This document shows, in pieces, positions 1 through 11,182 of a stretch of 64,000 nt of DNA (its first letter is position 1; each line of letters opens with the position of its first letter). Source of the DNA: Malaya genurostris. Lineage: Eukaryota > Arthropoda > Insecta > Diptera > Culicidae. The stretch covers positions 41,834,002-41,898,001 of the forward strand of contig NC_080571.1 of NCBI RefSeq assembly GCF_030247185.1, in the 5' to 3' direction. Below the pieces are notes generated by a model. That model made no database searches and was not told the DNA's origin. It saw nothing but the letters and a program-made list of their open reading frames with translations. The position numbers were made by a program, and so were the translations under genes.

Positions 1-40
1 TCATCGATTTGTGATTCATTTAAAGTAAAATTACATGCTA

Positions 41-1878
41 AAGACTGTCCCAGAAAGTAAGGACGCAACCAAAAACCGTTGCCATTTCGCAATGGTTCAG
101 AATCTGTCAATTTTTATGGCTGCGTCCTGTTGTTTACACTCTTCTCTAACCACTTGTGCAGTTGTTTATTCGTTTTCATTAGTTTGTTTCGAAATGCGTG
201 GACTTTCAGCAGAACAACGTCGAAAAATTGTGTACAAATGGTGCACAGAACGCGGACTGTGACTGAGAAAGATAGCAAAAATGGAAGGAGTAAGTGAAAA
301 AACCGTGCGAAATGCAATCAGGATGTTCGGTGAAGATAACACCTTTGAGGATAAACCGAAAACGGGTTGAAAAAAAAAGGTCATGCTAACCCTCAGTTGG
401 ATAAACGTATACTGAAGGCGTTCGAGCAAAAGAAGGAGATTTCAGTTCGGGATGTGGCCAAAAAAGTGGGCAATTCGAAGTCAAATGTTCTTCGTGCTAA
501 AGAACGTTCGAATCTTCGAACCTATAAGAAGCAGAAACAACCAAAACGTAGTCCGAAACAAGAAGCATCGATCAGGCCGAGGGTTCGAAAGCTGTACAAT
601 ACGATTCTTGCAGGAAATTTGAACTACATAATCATGGACGACGAAACCTACGTGAAACTTGATTACAAATTCATGCCGGGACCACAATATTATACGGTGC
701 GAGAAGGGCAAGTGTTAAACCAGTCCGAGACATCGATTGAAGTCGAAAAATTTGGTAAGAAAGCTATGGTCTGGCAAGCAATTTGTAGCTGCGGTAAGAT
801 TTCGAAATCCTTCATCATCACTGCTTCAATGAACAGCGAAATATACATCAAGGAATGTTTACAAAAACGACTTCTACCCATGATTCGAAGCCACAAGGAT
901 CCTGTTGTCTTCTGGCCAGATCTTGCTTCTTGCCACTACTCGAAATCAACGGTAGAATGGTATACTACCAAAAATGTCACTTTCGTCCCAAAAGACATGA
1001 ATCCACCAAATTACCCACAACTTCGACCAATTGATGAATTTTGGGCATTAACGAAGGCACATCTTAGGAAACATGTCTCGCAGCCGAAACCATTCAATAG
1101 TTCGAAACAGAGCTACTAAATGTCACTATCAACTAGCAACTTTGCACGACGAAGATTGGAAAGTTTATGTCACTGGACTGCTGCCAACAAGGCTCTACCA
1201 ATCATCATATATTGAGTGTCTGAGAGCCGATCTGTCATAACATATTACTCACCAGGACGCTCATTGATTGCCGATGCGATTGATATTATTTTCATTTCTT
1301 CTGTCACTGCTTGATTACGATGTGACTAAATATTAATCAAGCAGCATAAACATTGAATTAAATTCATTTACACCAATAAACTCCGAAGTCCGATGCCTTT
1401 TCGCAAAGAACAATGAACTTTATCAATTTATGTTTATGTTTGTACTCTCATGGAATTTTTTTACTTCAACAGAGAATGAGAGAGAAAACACAAAAGTCGT
1501 CTGTCTTTGACTGAGTTTACTTCTACTTGGTCATAGAACTATCGAGTATCTCATTTGACAGACACTTTGACCGTACCGATTACAGTTGACGATGAATTTA
1601 GTCAGTCTGTCAAGGTCGTTTGACAAGACTGACAATTTGCAACTCTGGTTCGAAAAAGATTGGAAAAAAGTGTCAAAATTTGTCGCCAAGAAGTCTGTAC
1701 GAAATTTAATGAGGAACGTTCGCAAGAAGGTGCGCCAGCTAGTCTACAATGGCTAAGTAGCAAATGTTAAGAATAATATTCTGTTGTTTTAGTCTAATAT
1801 TATCAGTATATCGAATAAAATTTGAATATCTAACACTTTTGAATTATTTACAGCGAAATCAAAGTGCGTCCATACTTC
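41..1878 (+). mobile_element. ITmD37E-type Tc1/mariner element, copy A, defective, split by a MITE
   Basis: The left terminal inverted repeat starts AAGACTGTCCCAGAAAG right after a TA. The right end stops after GTGCGTCCATACTT, so its outer half is lost. The interior encodes a DD37E transposase on the + strand: helix-turn-helix region, MDDETY (first catalytic D), FWPDLAS (second D), then 37 residues to the third position. That third residue is Asp (codon 1033-1035) where the sister copies have Glu. Other damage is TGA at 260-262, TGA at 368-370 with a frame change in an oligo-A tract, and loss of one G near 1080. A 540-bp MITE interrupts the C-terminal part; the coding sequence resumes at about 1648 and ends RQLVYNG at 1756. 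DD37E elements of this type are known from mosquitoes. The copy is certainly inactive. Confidence 0.88.
1108..1647. mobile_element. hAT-like MITE, CAGAG family, copy 1
   Basis: A 540-bp non-coding insertion bounded by an exact 8-bp target duplication, GTTCGAAA (1100-1107 and 1648-1655). Removing it with one duplicate restores the sequence of the sister transposons at 8 and 25 kb. Its ends are inverted and imperfect: CAGAGCTACTAAATGTCA on the left and, reversed, CAGAGTTGCAAATTGTCA on the right. The 8-bp duplication and CAGAG ends fit a hAT-type transposase acting in trans. The element at 16911-17543 has matching ends. Confidence 0.85.
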
Positions 1879-1974
1879 AAAACCGCTTTTAGCTGATATT
1901 AGCCCATTTTCCAATAGATAGAACATGTATGGGAGAATTGGGTGTTTCAAAACTTTTCACTTCTTGAATCAAAA

Positions 1975-2885
1975 CAGGCGGGTGAGTAGTGTCAGAGACA
2001 TAACTGGATGTCGTGAATACGAAAACAACTGACATGTTCCTCAACACTTCCGAATATCAATTAGTTGATCAATTGTATGAATTATGCAAGCATTCCCCTT
2101 TTCCACATTTTTCGCAAAAACAAAGAAGGCTTCACTTGATCTAGATTATTGTGAATTTCACACAGCGAAAAGTGCAAAAATCAAATCAAACAGTTCTAGA
2201 TTTGCACTAAATTGAGGATGTTTCCCTTCGATTTGCGAGCAAGAAATCCTAATAGTTCTTTAGAAAACTTTTAGAGCCATTAGAACAGCTGATTTTGTGT
2301 AATGCTCTCCACCGTTGCTTTTTCACCAATGCAAATGACTGGCAGCTGTGATGTAATCGCTCTTGTCGGAGGCGAAACTAGCCTTGCAAACGACACAAAA
2401 TACATCTGCTCGCAGTGGCGATAGAATCCAAACTGATCCAATTTTTGTTGAGAGGCTTGTTTTTACCTGATTTCGTTTGTAGCTGTTTTACTAATGGGCG
2501 GTCCTAACGGCTATAAAAATAGCCGCATACAGAATTTTAATGTCGATTATTTCATTTCGGATTTGCATTTCATTGAAAAAAACTATCCGGATGCTGTACG
2601 GGATTCATTCCTGCCTTTCAGAAGGACCAAATTGTGGAACTCACTACGATATTGAACACTGTTCGGAACATTTTCTCGATCGATTTGTTGTACAGCAGCA
2701 AATATTTTATTCTCTTCCTCAGAACGCGTTCTGATTGGCTGGTGTTGACATGGGTAAAATGAGACAGGGTTTTCAATAGTGTACTATTGGAATACTTCAA
2801 TGCTTCAAAAACTTATCACTCTCTCAGAGGGTAAATTTTGAAAAGGCACCCCATAGTAAAGTAAGTCGTATTCACGACAAAAATC
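1975..2885. repeat. Dispersed repeat family 'GTCAGAGACATAACTGG', copy 1
   Basis: The block opens with a GGGTGAGTAGTGTCAGAGAC motif followed by CGTGAATACG, and closes with GGCACCCCATAGTAAAGTAA followed by CGTATTCACG, so the two outer parts are inverted relative to each other. Related blocks lie at 26090-26445, 31440-32470 and 57340-57405; the interior at 2210-2400 matches 31740-31960. I see no transposase. It is probably a non-autonomous DNA element. Confidence 0.6.
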
Positions 2886-2924
2886 ATGATGCTACAGAAA
2901 ATCGTTACTCAGATTTGAGCTAGA

Positions 2925-3145
2925 ATTCGGTTTTAAACTACAAAATTTATTTCCGAAATTTAGTTCCAGAGTGCAGGTCCAGAATCAAGTTCCTGATTTC
3001 AGTTTCAGATTTCGGTTCCAAAATCCAGACTAAGAATTAAACTCTCAAATTCAGTTAAAGTTCCAGTATTCTGAACTTTGATTTTATCCTCGGATTCTGA
3101 TTGTGGAACTGAATTTCAGAACTGAACTGAACTGCTGATCATAAG
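2925..3145. repeat. Degenerate short-period repeat (AACTGAATTCTGGA-like)
   Basis: A run of imperfect 15-25 base units built on TTCAGTTCCAGA and its reverse complement. The same sequence type recurs at 31970-32220, 55240-55418 and 56421-57130. Non-coding. Confidence 0.6.
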
Positions 3146-5690
3146 GCTCATTCCGATCGCGACACAATCTGGACAAATAATTGTGCATTATTAGTCATCT
3201 TAGAACTAATTACAGTTACTTGTTCAATACATACTTATCTTAAGTTACTTGTTCAGACTTGTTGTAGCTTATTGTTTACAATAAGAAAGTTATCTCTTCA
3301 CGAGAGCAGGTCGCAAAGTCCGGGTAGTTAGGTGAATTCACCTCTTTTGGTACTACATGGACTTCATTCGTTTTATACCATTCCAAAACGTCTTTGACGT
3401 AGTGACTGTTTACGCATTTAGGTTCTGGTCGGCACTGCACTTGCGAATCACAGAATGGGAAGCTATCGGAAATACTAACTTAGATATTAACTAGAAAACA
3501 CTTCGTATTGTGGACTGTATGATGCATATATTTTCACCGATCGGTGGTTGATACTCTACAGATTCGATTAAATGCTCTGTCTGAGCGAGGCTGGTGTGAT
3601 CCTCATGGATCACTACTACTATAAACTTATCACAATAGGTAAAGTGGGTATAGTGACGGATTGATCTAAATTGGTACTGCAAATTCAATGCTTGCAGATA
3701 AATACGTAACAGTGACAAGATGCCAAATCTAGCCAAAATAGCGAGAGAGCGTCAAGGCTGCATAGAAATGGTAACAATCGCTTCGTTAGGCATTCTTCAC
3801 GGTATATTTTCTTGTTTACCGTTCCGGTAGTGATGAAGGTTTAGGTTGCTCGACCACAGCTGCATATTGCCTGCCAAACCACATATTTTTTAAGAAACTT
3901 GGCCTTTTTCTTCGTCCTCAAATGCTCCTCTACACTGTTTTCTTATATGGTAGTATAAAAAGACATTCCGGGAAGCTACTTAAGTCCATTATCAAGCAGG
4001 AAAACTTCGTCAAACATTCAAACAAACAACAACTGACGAGCCAGGGTTTCAGTCGTCACATTTTGTTTATCATTTCGGTTCGGTACAGTGAACCTTTTGT
4101 AGCCACCGTACCGAAAGATCTGGACTTTTCTCACATAGTCCAATTACCAACAACATTGCTGACGATAGAAACCGCTATGCATACAAAAATTTAAAAAATA
4201 TATTCGACTAAGCTTATGCTAAATCAAAAAGCACAACGAATTTCTCTTTGGGACTAATCGACGCCTCAAAGCACCCAATGTATTTCATTGATTAAAACAA
4301 ATAAATCTGATGTTTTTTTTTCGAATAGCTATCAATAATTCGCCACCGGTCAAGTATCACTATTTTTACCACCAGTCAATTATTGCAAAACGAGAAGCAT
4401 CATACGAGTATTGCGGTGCTAGCAGTTTCATAACTGGATCGGTACAGAAATTCTTCATCAATTCATCCCATACCAGACGTCTTCTCCAATAAGAAGCTTG
4501 ACGATACGCGATGCGATGCGATGCTCCTACACTGTCCTGACCGAGAAGATATTTGAGTAAATTTACGTCAACGAGATAGCGAGATAACTTGAACTTGAAC
4601 TTGTGGACTTTGAACGCCACCGACACCGCAATCAGTCGAACGCGGAAAGATGAGAGATGGGACTGTTTTCGGTTCATTCAAAATTCTAGCACGATACGAA
4701 TAGGAACCAAAGAACACACCGGTTTGGTGGATACTCTTTTATTTCGGTCAAGTCATTCAGCTTTTATCAAACGGACGAAGAACCGCGGCACATACCCCCC
4801 GTAGACTTGTTTAGTTATGCAAATGGCTTCAAAATAAAACCGAGTACAGTGCCACCAAGACCGAACCAATAACAACAACAATTGGAATGTGATCTTCGTG
4901 CCCGGATCGAACGATGTAAACAAACGAACAAACGTGCCTTTGTGTGGGTCGAACTTTGCACATCACACAGTGGCCATCCAGTCAAGTCAAGTTTACCGTA
5001 TGTCTATGAACTCATCAATTGCATGCGCCGTCGATATAGGAAGCGGAGCAGCAATCTTCGCTGATTGACGATCCGGTTTTCAGCGGGTTCTTGCCTCGGC
5101 AGTTTCGCTATCGCCGCGCGCCAGGCGCTAATTGACATCGAACTGGGTCAATTGTACACGCGTTAACACTTCTCGTGATACGTCCGTTCGGTCGGTGTCG
5201 ATAAGCCCCGGAAGATTTATGCTCTCCAAGGAGATAAGGTTAAAAGAAAAAAAAATTTCTTTGAATTCAAAATTCCGTGTTTTACTGTAACGATAGCTGG
5301 AAGTTGACAAGGGGAACATTATAATAAATTTTATTGCTCATGATTTTGATACCGTGGAAAAAAACTGTAGATGCTTTAAATGCACAAACTCAAACAGCCC
5401 ACGAGAATAAACATGCAAGATAGGGCTTGTTTACTTTCTCTCATCCGGGCTATAGCGTATCAATAATAGGAAGAAATCAGTTTAAATGCAAAATCGAACC
5501 GGAAAATAAATCAGTACACTCATTTCAGCAGTATTGATCAGTTCTTGCACAGTTCAAAACCTAGTTGCTAATCAGCCATGATGGATAGCAGAAAAGTACA
5601 ATAGCACCGTGAACCGGTTGATGACCGTCGGTGATGTGTGAAAACTAACGACAAATCGAAAACAAACTCGCCACAGAGAAGGACCGCTAA
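3146..5690. other. No gene recognised
   Basis: Only short ORFs without recognisable domains occur here. The stretch 4500-5110 is somewhat richer in G and C than its surroundings but shows no convincing splice-bounded exon. It may be intergenic or intronic. Confidence 0.5.
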
Positions 5691-5699
5691 GCGTACGGT

Positions 5700-6100
5700 G
5701 CTGCTTCATTAAAAAAAAAGATTCTACTTCAAAATGTCTGTCACCTTGTCAGTGTAGTAAACGAAAAAGTCTGTTTGTAGCTGCTTGCGATGGGACGATT
5801 TTCGTTAGACATTTGGTGCGAGAGTAAGTTTCCGTAATGTTACAAAAGATTGTATCGCCACCAACAGCCTCATATTCGTTTTTTTTACTGTCTCATTCGT
5901 AAATGATCGCATCAAAAACAAACGAAGAGTTACGAAGCATTTTCGTCTGCCACTGCAACTGAAGACAGTATCAATGCCAACGTCACTCGTTCCCCTACCA
6001 CAGGACGAAACCAAAATGACGCCTGCAGGAAGAATCAGACGAATATCAATTCTCATTCTCTCATCGATACGATAAAAGTCTGTAAAGTTTGGCTATAGAG
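5700..6100 (-). repeat. Degenerate relative of the CAGAG-type MITE
   Basis: Read on the - strand, 6065-5860 follows the interior of the MITE at 16911-17543. Shared stretches include AGAATGAGAATTGA, TTTGGTTTCGTC, CATTTACGAATGA and ATGAGGCTGTTGG, in the same order. I could not find clean termini or a target duplication, so the boundaries are approximate and this looks like an old copy. Confidence 0.6.
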
Positions 6101-6804
6101 AGTGTCTGAAATATTATATATCGAGGTAATTACACCCCAGAACCTCTTTGGAAAGAAAAACTTCGGTAGATACGAGCACCCACAGCTAAAAATCATTGTA
6201 CATCATTTTCTGTCATTATCGATTCTCGGAGGTTCGCTTGAACTGCACAAAAGGGTGCTAATAGTTAAGAACCTCGAAAAAAGTCCCAATGTAAAATTTG
6301 AGCTTTTCGATCTCCAAAAATCACCGTAGGGGTTGTGGGGGGTGAGGGAGGATATGAAATTTCCGAAATCGAAATTTTGTTTGATGCCAAAAGACTTATG
6401 GCATTTTTCACTGGAAAAACACTGGTGGTGTGGATTGCTCTGGTTTTACACTTTCGAGCAGAATTGTTGTTGACTTCAGGCAGTGCAAAATTCGACCTTC
6501 GATACGAGAACTTGAAGGTTTGCTGAAGGAGCAATTCAATGCAATAAGACGAATAATGTTGTTTACATTCAGTTTTATAAAGAGTTGGATGCAATTCAAT
6601 TCGCAAAAGACAATAACAATATGCACTATGTGGAGCACGAAAACATTTAGTACTACATTCCAGTATATATGGAAGATAGTGCTATAGAAGTGCATGTGCA
6701 TGATCTTCCCTCACCGATTCTTATATTCGCAAAACTATGTCCTAATACGGAGAGATTCTCTCTCTCGAAAAAGGAAGGTGGAAGAACTTTTTCCACAGTA
6801 TTCT
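6101..6804. other. No gene recognised
   Basis: AT-rich sequence with small overlapping ORFs on both strands and no family resemblance. It forms the left flank of the truncated retrotransposon ORF1 that follows. Confidence 0.5.
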
Positions 6805-7579
6805 AAATGGCGTACGTTTGTTACGCATGCGCTTGAAGATGCCTATACCTTCTTATGTGACTTTCGGTCAGGATACAAGAATCCCGTGCAAAACACTTGT
6901 TACCTATGACAAACAGATGACCACATGCCAATATTGCCAAAAAGCTGTTCACTACGGTAAGCCATGCGATAAACTGGACAAGGAGACAACTACACCAAAG
7001 GACAACGGCGCTTCCTTCACACCAACCCCAAGCAACCCTAGTACACCTGTGACAGCCACCAACAACAATGAAGCATCCCCTTCAACGAAACCATCCAACG
7101 TATCCCCTATAGAACAAAGTACACCAGCTGCAGTTAACAACTTACCCTCCAACCAACCAACAACTGCAACCAGGCGCGTAGCCAGAGAAAATTTTCGGGG
7201 GGGGTTTTAGAACATGGTGATAAATCAACACATGTACAATTTATATCACAATGTTTCCCATGGGTTATAATTTTTTGTTTCGGGGGGGGGGGGGGGTTTG
7301 AACCCCTAAACCCCCCCCCCCTGTATACGCGCCTGACTGCAACCAATGTACAACAAGGCGCATCTACAGCAACTCTCAACGAGCCCAAGACTACGATCAA
7401 CAAGGACAACGAAAATAAAACGGAAATCACACACAACACCGACGATGAAGCAATGGATGATGAGATAAGCCGCGGACGAAGTGACCCCCGATCCTCGTTG
7501 GATGGAAATGGAAACTCATCTCCCCCTAGAAAAAGGGTGACAACGAGATCCAATAGCAAAAAAAATGTTCTTAAGTAAC
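6805..7579 (+). pseudogene. Non-LTR retrotransposon ORF1 (gag-like) C-terminal fragment, LOA type
   Basis: The frame reads NGVRLLRMRLKMPIPSYVTF and then a zinc-knuckle-like cysteine cluster (TCQYCQKAVHYGKPC). A Thr/Pro/Ser/Asn-rich tail and a basic end (PPRKRVTTRSNSKK) follow, with a stop at about 7577-7579. This layout matches the 3' half of ORF1 in LOA/Lian-like mosquito LINEs. The 5' half is absent. A 165-bp MITE at 7171-7335 interrupts the frame, and removing it with one 8-bp duplicate makes the two halves continuous. The element is cut off soon after by the transposon starting at 7611, so ORF2 is missing. A nucleic-acid-binding retrotransposon protein is the likely ancestral function. 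Clade assignment is by resemblance only. Confidence 0.7.
7171..7335. mobile_element. hAT-like MITE, CAGGCGCGTA family, copy 1
   Basis: A 165-bp insertion with 10-bp perfect terminal inverted repeats CAGGCGCGTA and TACGCGCCTG. It is flanked by an exact 8-bp target duplication, ACTGCAAC (7163-7170 and 7336-7343). Inside are long G and C tracts in inverted arrangement, around 7195-7206, 7281-7300 and 7310-7321. A second copy is at 58279-58516. The 8-bp duplication suggests hAT mobilisation. Confidence 0.9.
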
Positions 7580-7610
7580 AAAAATGTAAGCCAATCGGCC
7601 TACCCGCCAT

Positions 7611-8888
7611 GGACGCACTTTGATTTCGGTGTAAATAATTCACAAGTGTTAGATATTCAAATTTTATTCGATATACTGATAATATTAGACTACAACAACA
7701 GAATATTATTCTCAACATATGCTACTTAGCCATTGTAGACTAGCTGGCGCACCCTCTTGCGAACGTTCCTCATTAAATTCCGTACAGACTTCTTGGCAAC
7801 AAGTTTTGACACTTTTTTCCAATCTTTTTCGAACTGTTGAATGGTTTCGGCTGCCAAGACATGTTTCCTAAGATGTGCCTTCGTTAATGCCCAAAATTCC
7901 TCAATTGGTCGAAGTTGTGGGCAATTTGGTGGATTCATGTCTTTTGGGACGAAAGTGACATTTTTGGTAGTATACCATTCTACCGTTGATTTCGAGTAGT
8001 GGCAAGAAGCAAGATCTAACCAGAAGACAACAGGATCCTTGTGGCTTCGAATCATGGGTAGAAATCGTTTTTGTAAACATTCCTTGAGGTATATTTCGCT
8101 GTACATTGAAGCAGTGGTGATGAAGTGTTTCGAAATCTTACCGCAGCTACAAATTGCTTGTCAGACCATAGCTTTCTTACCAAATTTTTCGACTTCAATC
8201 GATGTCTCGGACTGGTTTAAGACTTGCCCTTCTCGCACCGTATAATATTGTGGTCCCGGCAAGGATTTGTAATCGAGTTTCACGTAGGTTTCGTCGTCCA
8301 TGATTATGCAGTTCAAATTTCCAGCAAGAAACGTATTATACAGCTTTCAAGCCCTCGGCCTGATCGATGCTTCTTGTTTCGGACTACGTTTTAGTTGTTT
8401 CTGCTTCTTATAGGTTCGAAGATTCAAACGTTCTTTAGCACGAAGAACATTTGACTTTGAAGTGCCCACTTTTTTGGCCACATCCCGAACTAAAACCTCC
8501 TTCTTTTGTTCGAACGCCTTCAGTATACGTTTACCAAACTGAGGGTTAGCAGGACCTTTTTTTCGACCCGTTTTCGGTTTATCCTCAAAGGTGTTATCCT
8601 CACCGAACTTCCTGATTGCATTTCGCACGGCTTTTTCACTTACTCCTTCCATTTTTGCTATCTTTCTCAGTGACAGTCCGCGTTCTGTGCATCATTTGTA
8701 CACAATTTTTCGACGTTGTTCTGCTGAAAGTCCACGCATTTCGAAACAAACTAATGAAAACGAATAAACAACTGCACAAGTGGTTAGAGAAAAGTGAAAA
8801 CAACAGGACGCAGCCATAAAAATTAATTCTGAACCATTGCGAAATGGCAGCGGTTTTTGGTTGCGTCCATACTTTCTGGGACAGTCTT
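7611..8888 (-). mobile_element. ITmD37E-type Tc1/mariner element, copy B
   Basis: The right end (transposase 5' side) is intact and ends GGGACAGTCTT, followed by TA at 8889-8890. The left end lacks the outer part of its TIR and begins at ATGGACGCAC. The transposase reads on the - strand from about 8740 to 7735: helix-turn-helix N-terminus, MDDETY, FWLDLAS, then 37 residues to the Glu of PIEEFW, ending RQLVYNG. The catalytic D, D and E are all present. It is silenced by three TGA codons (8692-8694, 8347-8349, 8161-8163). Each differs from the sister sequence by one G-to-A or C-to-T type change (TGG, CGA and TGG respectively). I see no frameshift, so this is the best-preserved transposase frame in the window. 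Confidence 0.9.
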
Positions 8889-8890
8889 TA

Positions 8891-9480
8891 AATGACTAAT
8901 TATTGTCGTTCACCGGGTTTGTATCAGATTGGGGTAGGGATTTCGGGGTGGTTGAGAGATATAAGGTGGGGGATTTAGGGGAAAGGGGGAGAGCTTTTAC
9001 ATAGTCAGTAATAATAGTTACATTTCATGGTATCGGTTTACATGTCATAGATTGTGATGTTTTACGGCATTAGTATTGTATGAAACCTCGAGATTTAATG
9101 TCATATCAAATGTTTTTTTTTTGACAGAAAGAACTTACTGGGAAATTTTTTTTGAGATTTCTAAAATCTAACGATATTTTTCAACACCCAAATGTCTGAA
9201 ACGTCGAGATCTGGATGACATCTCGAATGTTTTTTTTTCGAAAAAATTCGACTGGGAATTTAACAGCTCCTTTTTTCTTAAAGAAAATCAAAGTTCTAAA
9301 AAAATAAGGGACGGGTATTGCGTGATGGCTAAGTCGATGCCTTTCACTCAGCCCACCTGGGTTCGATTTCAACCCCGAATTTTTCGATTTCGGAAATTTC
9401 ATGTACTTTCCCCTATGGTTCGAAAGTCGGTTTTTGCAGCAATTCTAATACCTTTCTATACAGAAAGGCAAAAACTATAC
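8891..9480. repeat. Dispersed repeat with tRNA-like (SINE head) segment
   Basis: Two related units (9060-9110 and 9185-9235) contain GAAACCTCGAGAT or GAAACGTCGAGAT followed by a T tract. At 9318-9375 lies a tRNA-like block: TGGCTAAGTCGATG resembles a Pol III A box and GGTTCGATTTC a B box, about 34 bases apart. The end (9435-9475) carries CTTTCTATACAGAAAGGCAAA, like the ends of the repeats at 30370 and 43300. It is likely a SINE-like or composite repeat. Confidence 0.45.
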
Positions 9481-10078
9481 TAAAAATAGACCAATAAATC
9501 AAGTGACAAGCATTCAGAAGCTGTAGACTTCACAATGGAAAATATTTGTATTTCTATTCGATTAGCTAGTAAAATATTATCATCTAACTTATACTGAATC
9601 ATACATTATTTGATCATCGATTTAGAATATTAGTTAATAATTTCAGATGATTATTGTAAGGAATCATATAATCTACTCGTGATTGATGAAAAATAAATAA
9701 ATAGTAACCTACACAAATACTAGTATTTTGGACTGCTTTTTGCATTCTGCATAATACAAAGCATCATTCGAACAACATTTTGTAACTGTTTTATGGGAAA
9801 ATATTGAGAAATAAATCGGCGAAGACATTTTTGAGAACGCTTCCTAAAAATCAAGATTTGCGGTGTCCACTGTATCTCAGCGCAAACTAATCAGAGGTCA
9901 ACAAATCAAAGTAGCATAGACAAAAAAGATTAGAGTTTTTCTAGACCCCTACGTTTCTGTTCAATTTTTTTATTCTCCAATTGATAGTTTTTATCAGTAG
10001 ACGGTCAAACAAACCGATTCCGGTTGTTGTTTTAAGAATCGAAGAACATTATTTTGAAGAATACCACAGTATTATATA
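9481..10078. other. No gene recognised
   Basis: AT-rich spacer between repeats. Nothing coding or structured was identified. Confidence 0.5.
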
Positions 10079-11182
10079 AAGGGTGATTTTTTAAGAGCTT
10101 GAGAACTTTTTTAAACAATAAAACGCATAAAATTTGCAAAATCTCATCGGTTCTTTATTTTAAACGTTAGATTGGTACATGACATTTACTTTTTGAAGAT
10201 AATTTCATTTAAATGTTGACCGCGGCTGTGTCTTAGGTGGTCCATTCGGAAAGTCCAATTTTGGGCAACTTTTTCGAGCATTTCGGCCGGAATAGCCCGA
10301 ATTTCTTCGGAAATTTATTTATTTATTTATTTATTTATTATTCCTTCATCTGACCAGATATAGTCTACATGAAGCATTGGAAGGGGAAAAGCCCAATTGA
10401 AGATCCAAACAGAAACTATCTTCAATTTGGCATAAAAACCCCTTCTTCTTTTCTAATTTCTATGGTTGGCTGAACTGACAATATAATCAAAATGTTGTCT
10501 TCCAAAGCTGGAATAGTTACTGGCTTATTTCTGTAGACTTTAGACTTGACGTAGCCCCACAAAAAATAGTCTAAAGGCGTCAAATCGCATGATCTTGGTG
10601 GCCAACTTACCGGTCCATTTCTTGAGATGAATTGTTCTCCGAAGTTTTCCCTCAAAATGGCCATAGAATCGCGAGCTGTGTGGCATGTAGCGCCATCTTG
10701 TTGAAACCACATGTCAACCAAGTTCAGTTCTTCCATTTTTGGCAACAAAAAGTTTGTTAGCATCGAACGATAGCGATCGCCATTCACTGTAACGTTGCGT
10801 CCAACAGCATCTTTGAAAAAATACGGTCCAATGATTCCACCAGCGTACAAACCACACCAAACAGTGCATTTTTCGGGATGCATGGGCAGTTCTTGAACGG
10901 CTTCTGGTTGCTCTTCACTCCAAATGCGGCAATTTTGCTTATTTACGTAGCCATTCAACCAGAAATGAGCCTCATCGCTGAACAAAATTTGTCGATAAAA
11001 AAGCGGATTTTCCGAATGGACCACCTAAGACGCAGCCGCGGTCAACATTTAAATGAAATTATCTTCAAAAAGTAAATGTCATGTACCAATCTAACGTTTA
11101 AAATAAAGAACCGATGAGATTTTGCAAATTTTATGCGTTTTATTGTTTAAAAAAGTTCTCAAGCTCTTAAAAAATCACCCTT
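10079..11182 (-). mobile_element. DD41D Tc1/mariner-like element, rearranged with 174-bp inverted ends
   Basis: The element is flanked by TA and starts AAGGGTGATTTTTTAAGAGC. Arms 10079-10252 and 11009-11182 are near-perfect inverted copies. Transposase on the - strand includes FSDEAHF (first D), FQQDGATCH (second D) and, 41 residues later, the third D in LTPLDYF; this DD41D spacing is known from rosa-type mariners. The N-terminal DNA-binding half is missing. The right arm encodes, in the opposite direction, the transposase C-terminus (HLNEIIFKK), so the original 5' end appears replaced by an inverted copy of the 3' end. A retroposon-like insert with an (AAAT)n tail (about 10313-10480) separates the C-terminal 40 codons from the rest. 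It is non-functional. Confidence 0.85.
10313..10480 (-). mobile_element. Short retroposon 3' end with (AAAT)n tail
   Basis: On the - strand this segment interrupts the DD41D transposase after ALEDNI and ends in six or more AAAT units (10315-10340). A tail of this kind is typical of a LINE 3' end. Its first codons read through the transposase frame to a stop near 10422. I did not find a clear target duplication, so the boundaries are approximate. Confidence 0.5.

Noticed and set aside
7134..7718. 194-codon ORF on the - strand
   Set aside because: It is antisense to the retrotransposon ORF1 tail and reads through the GC-tract MITE; no domain is seen.
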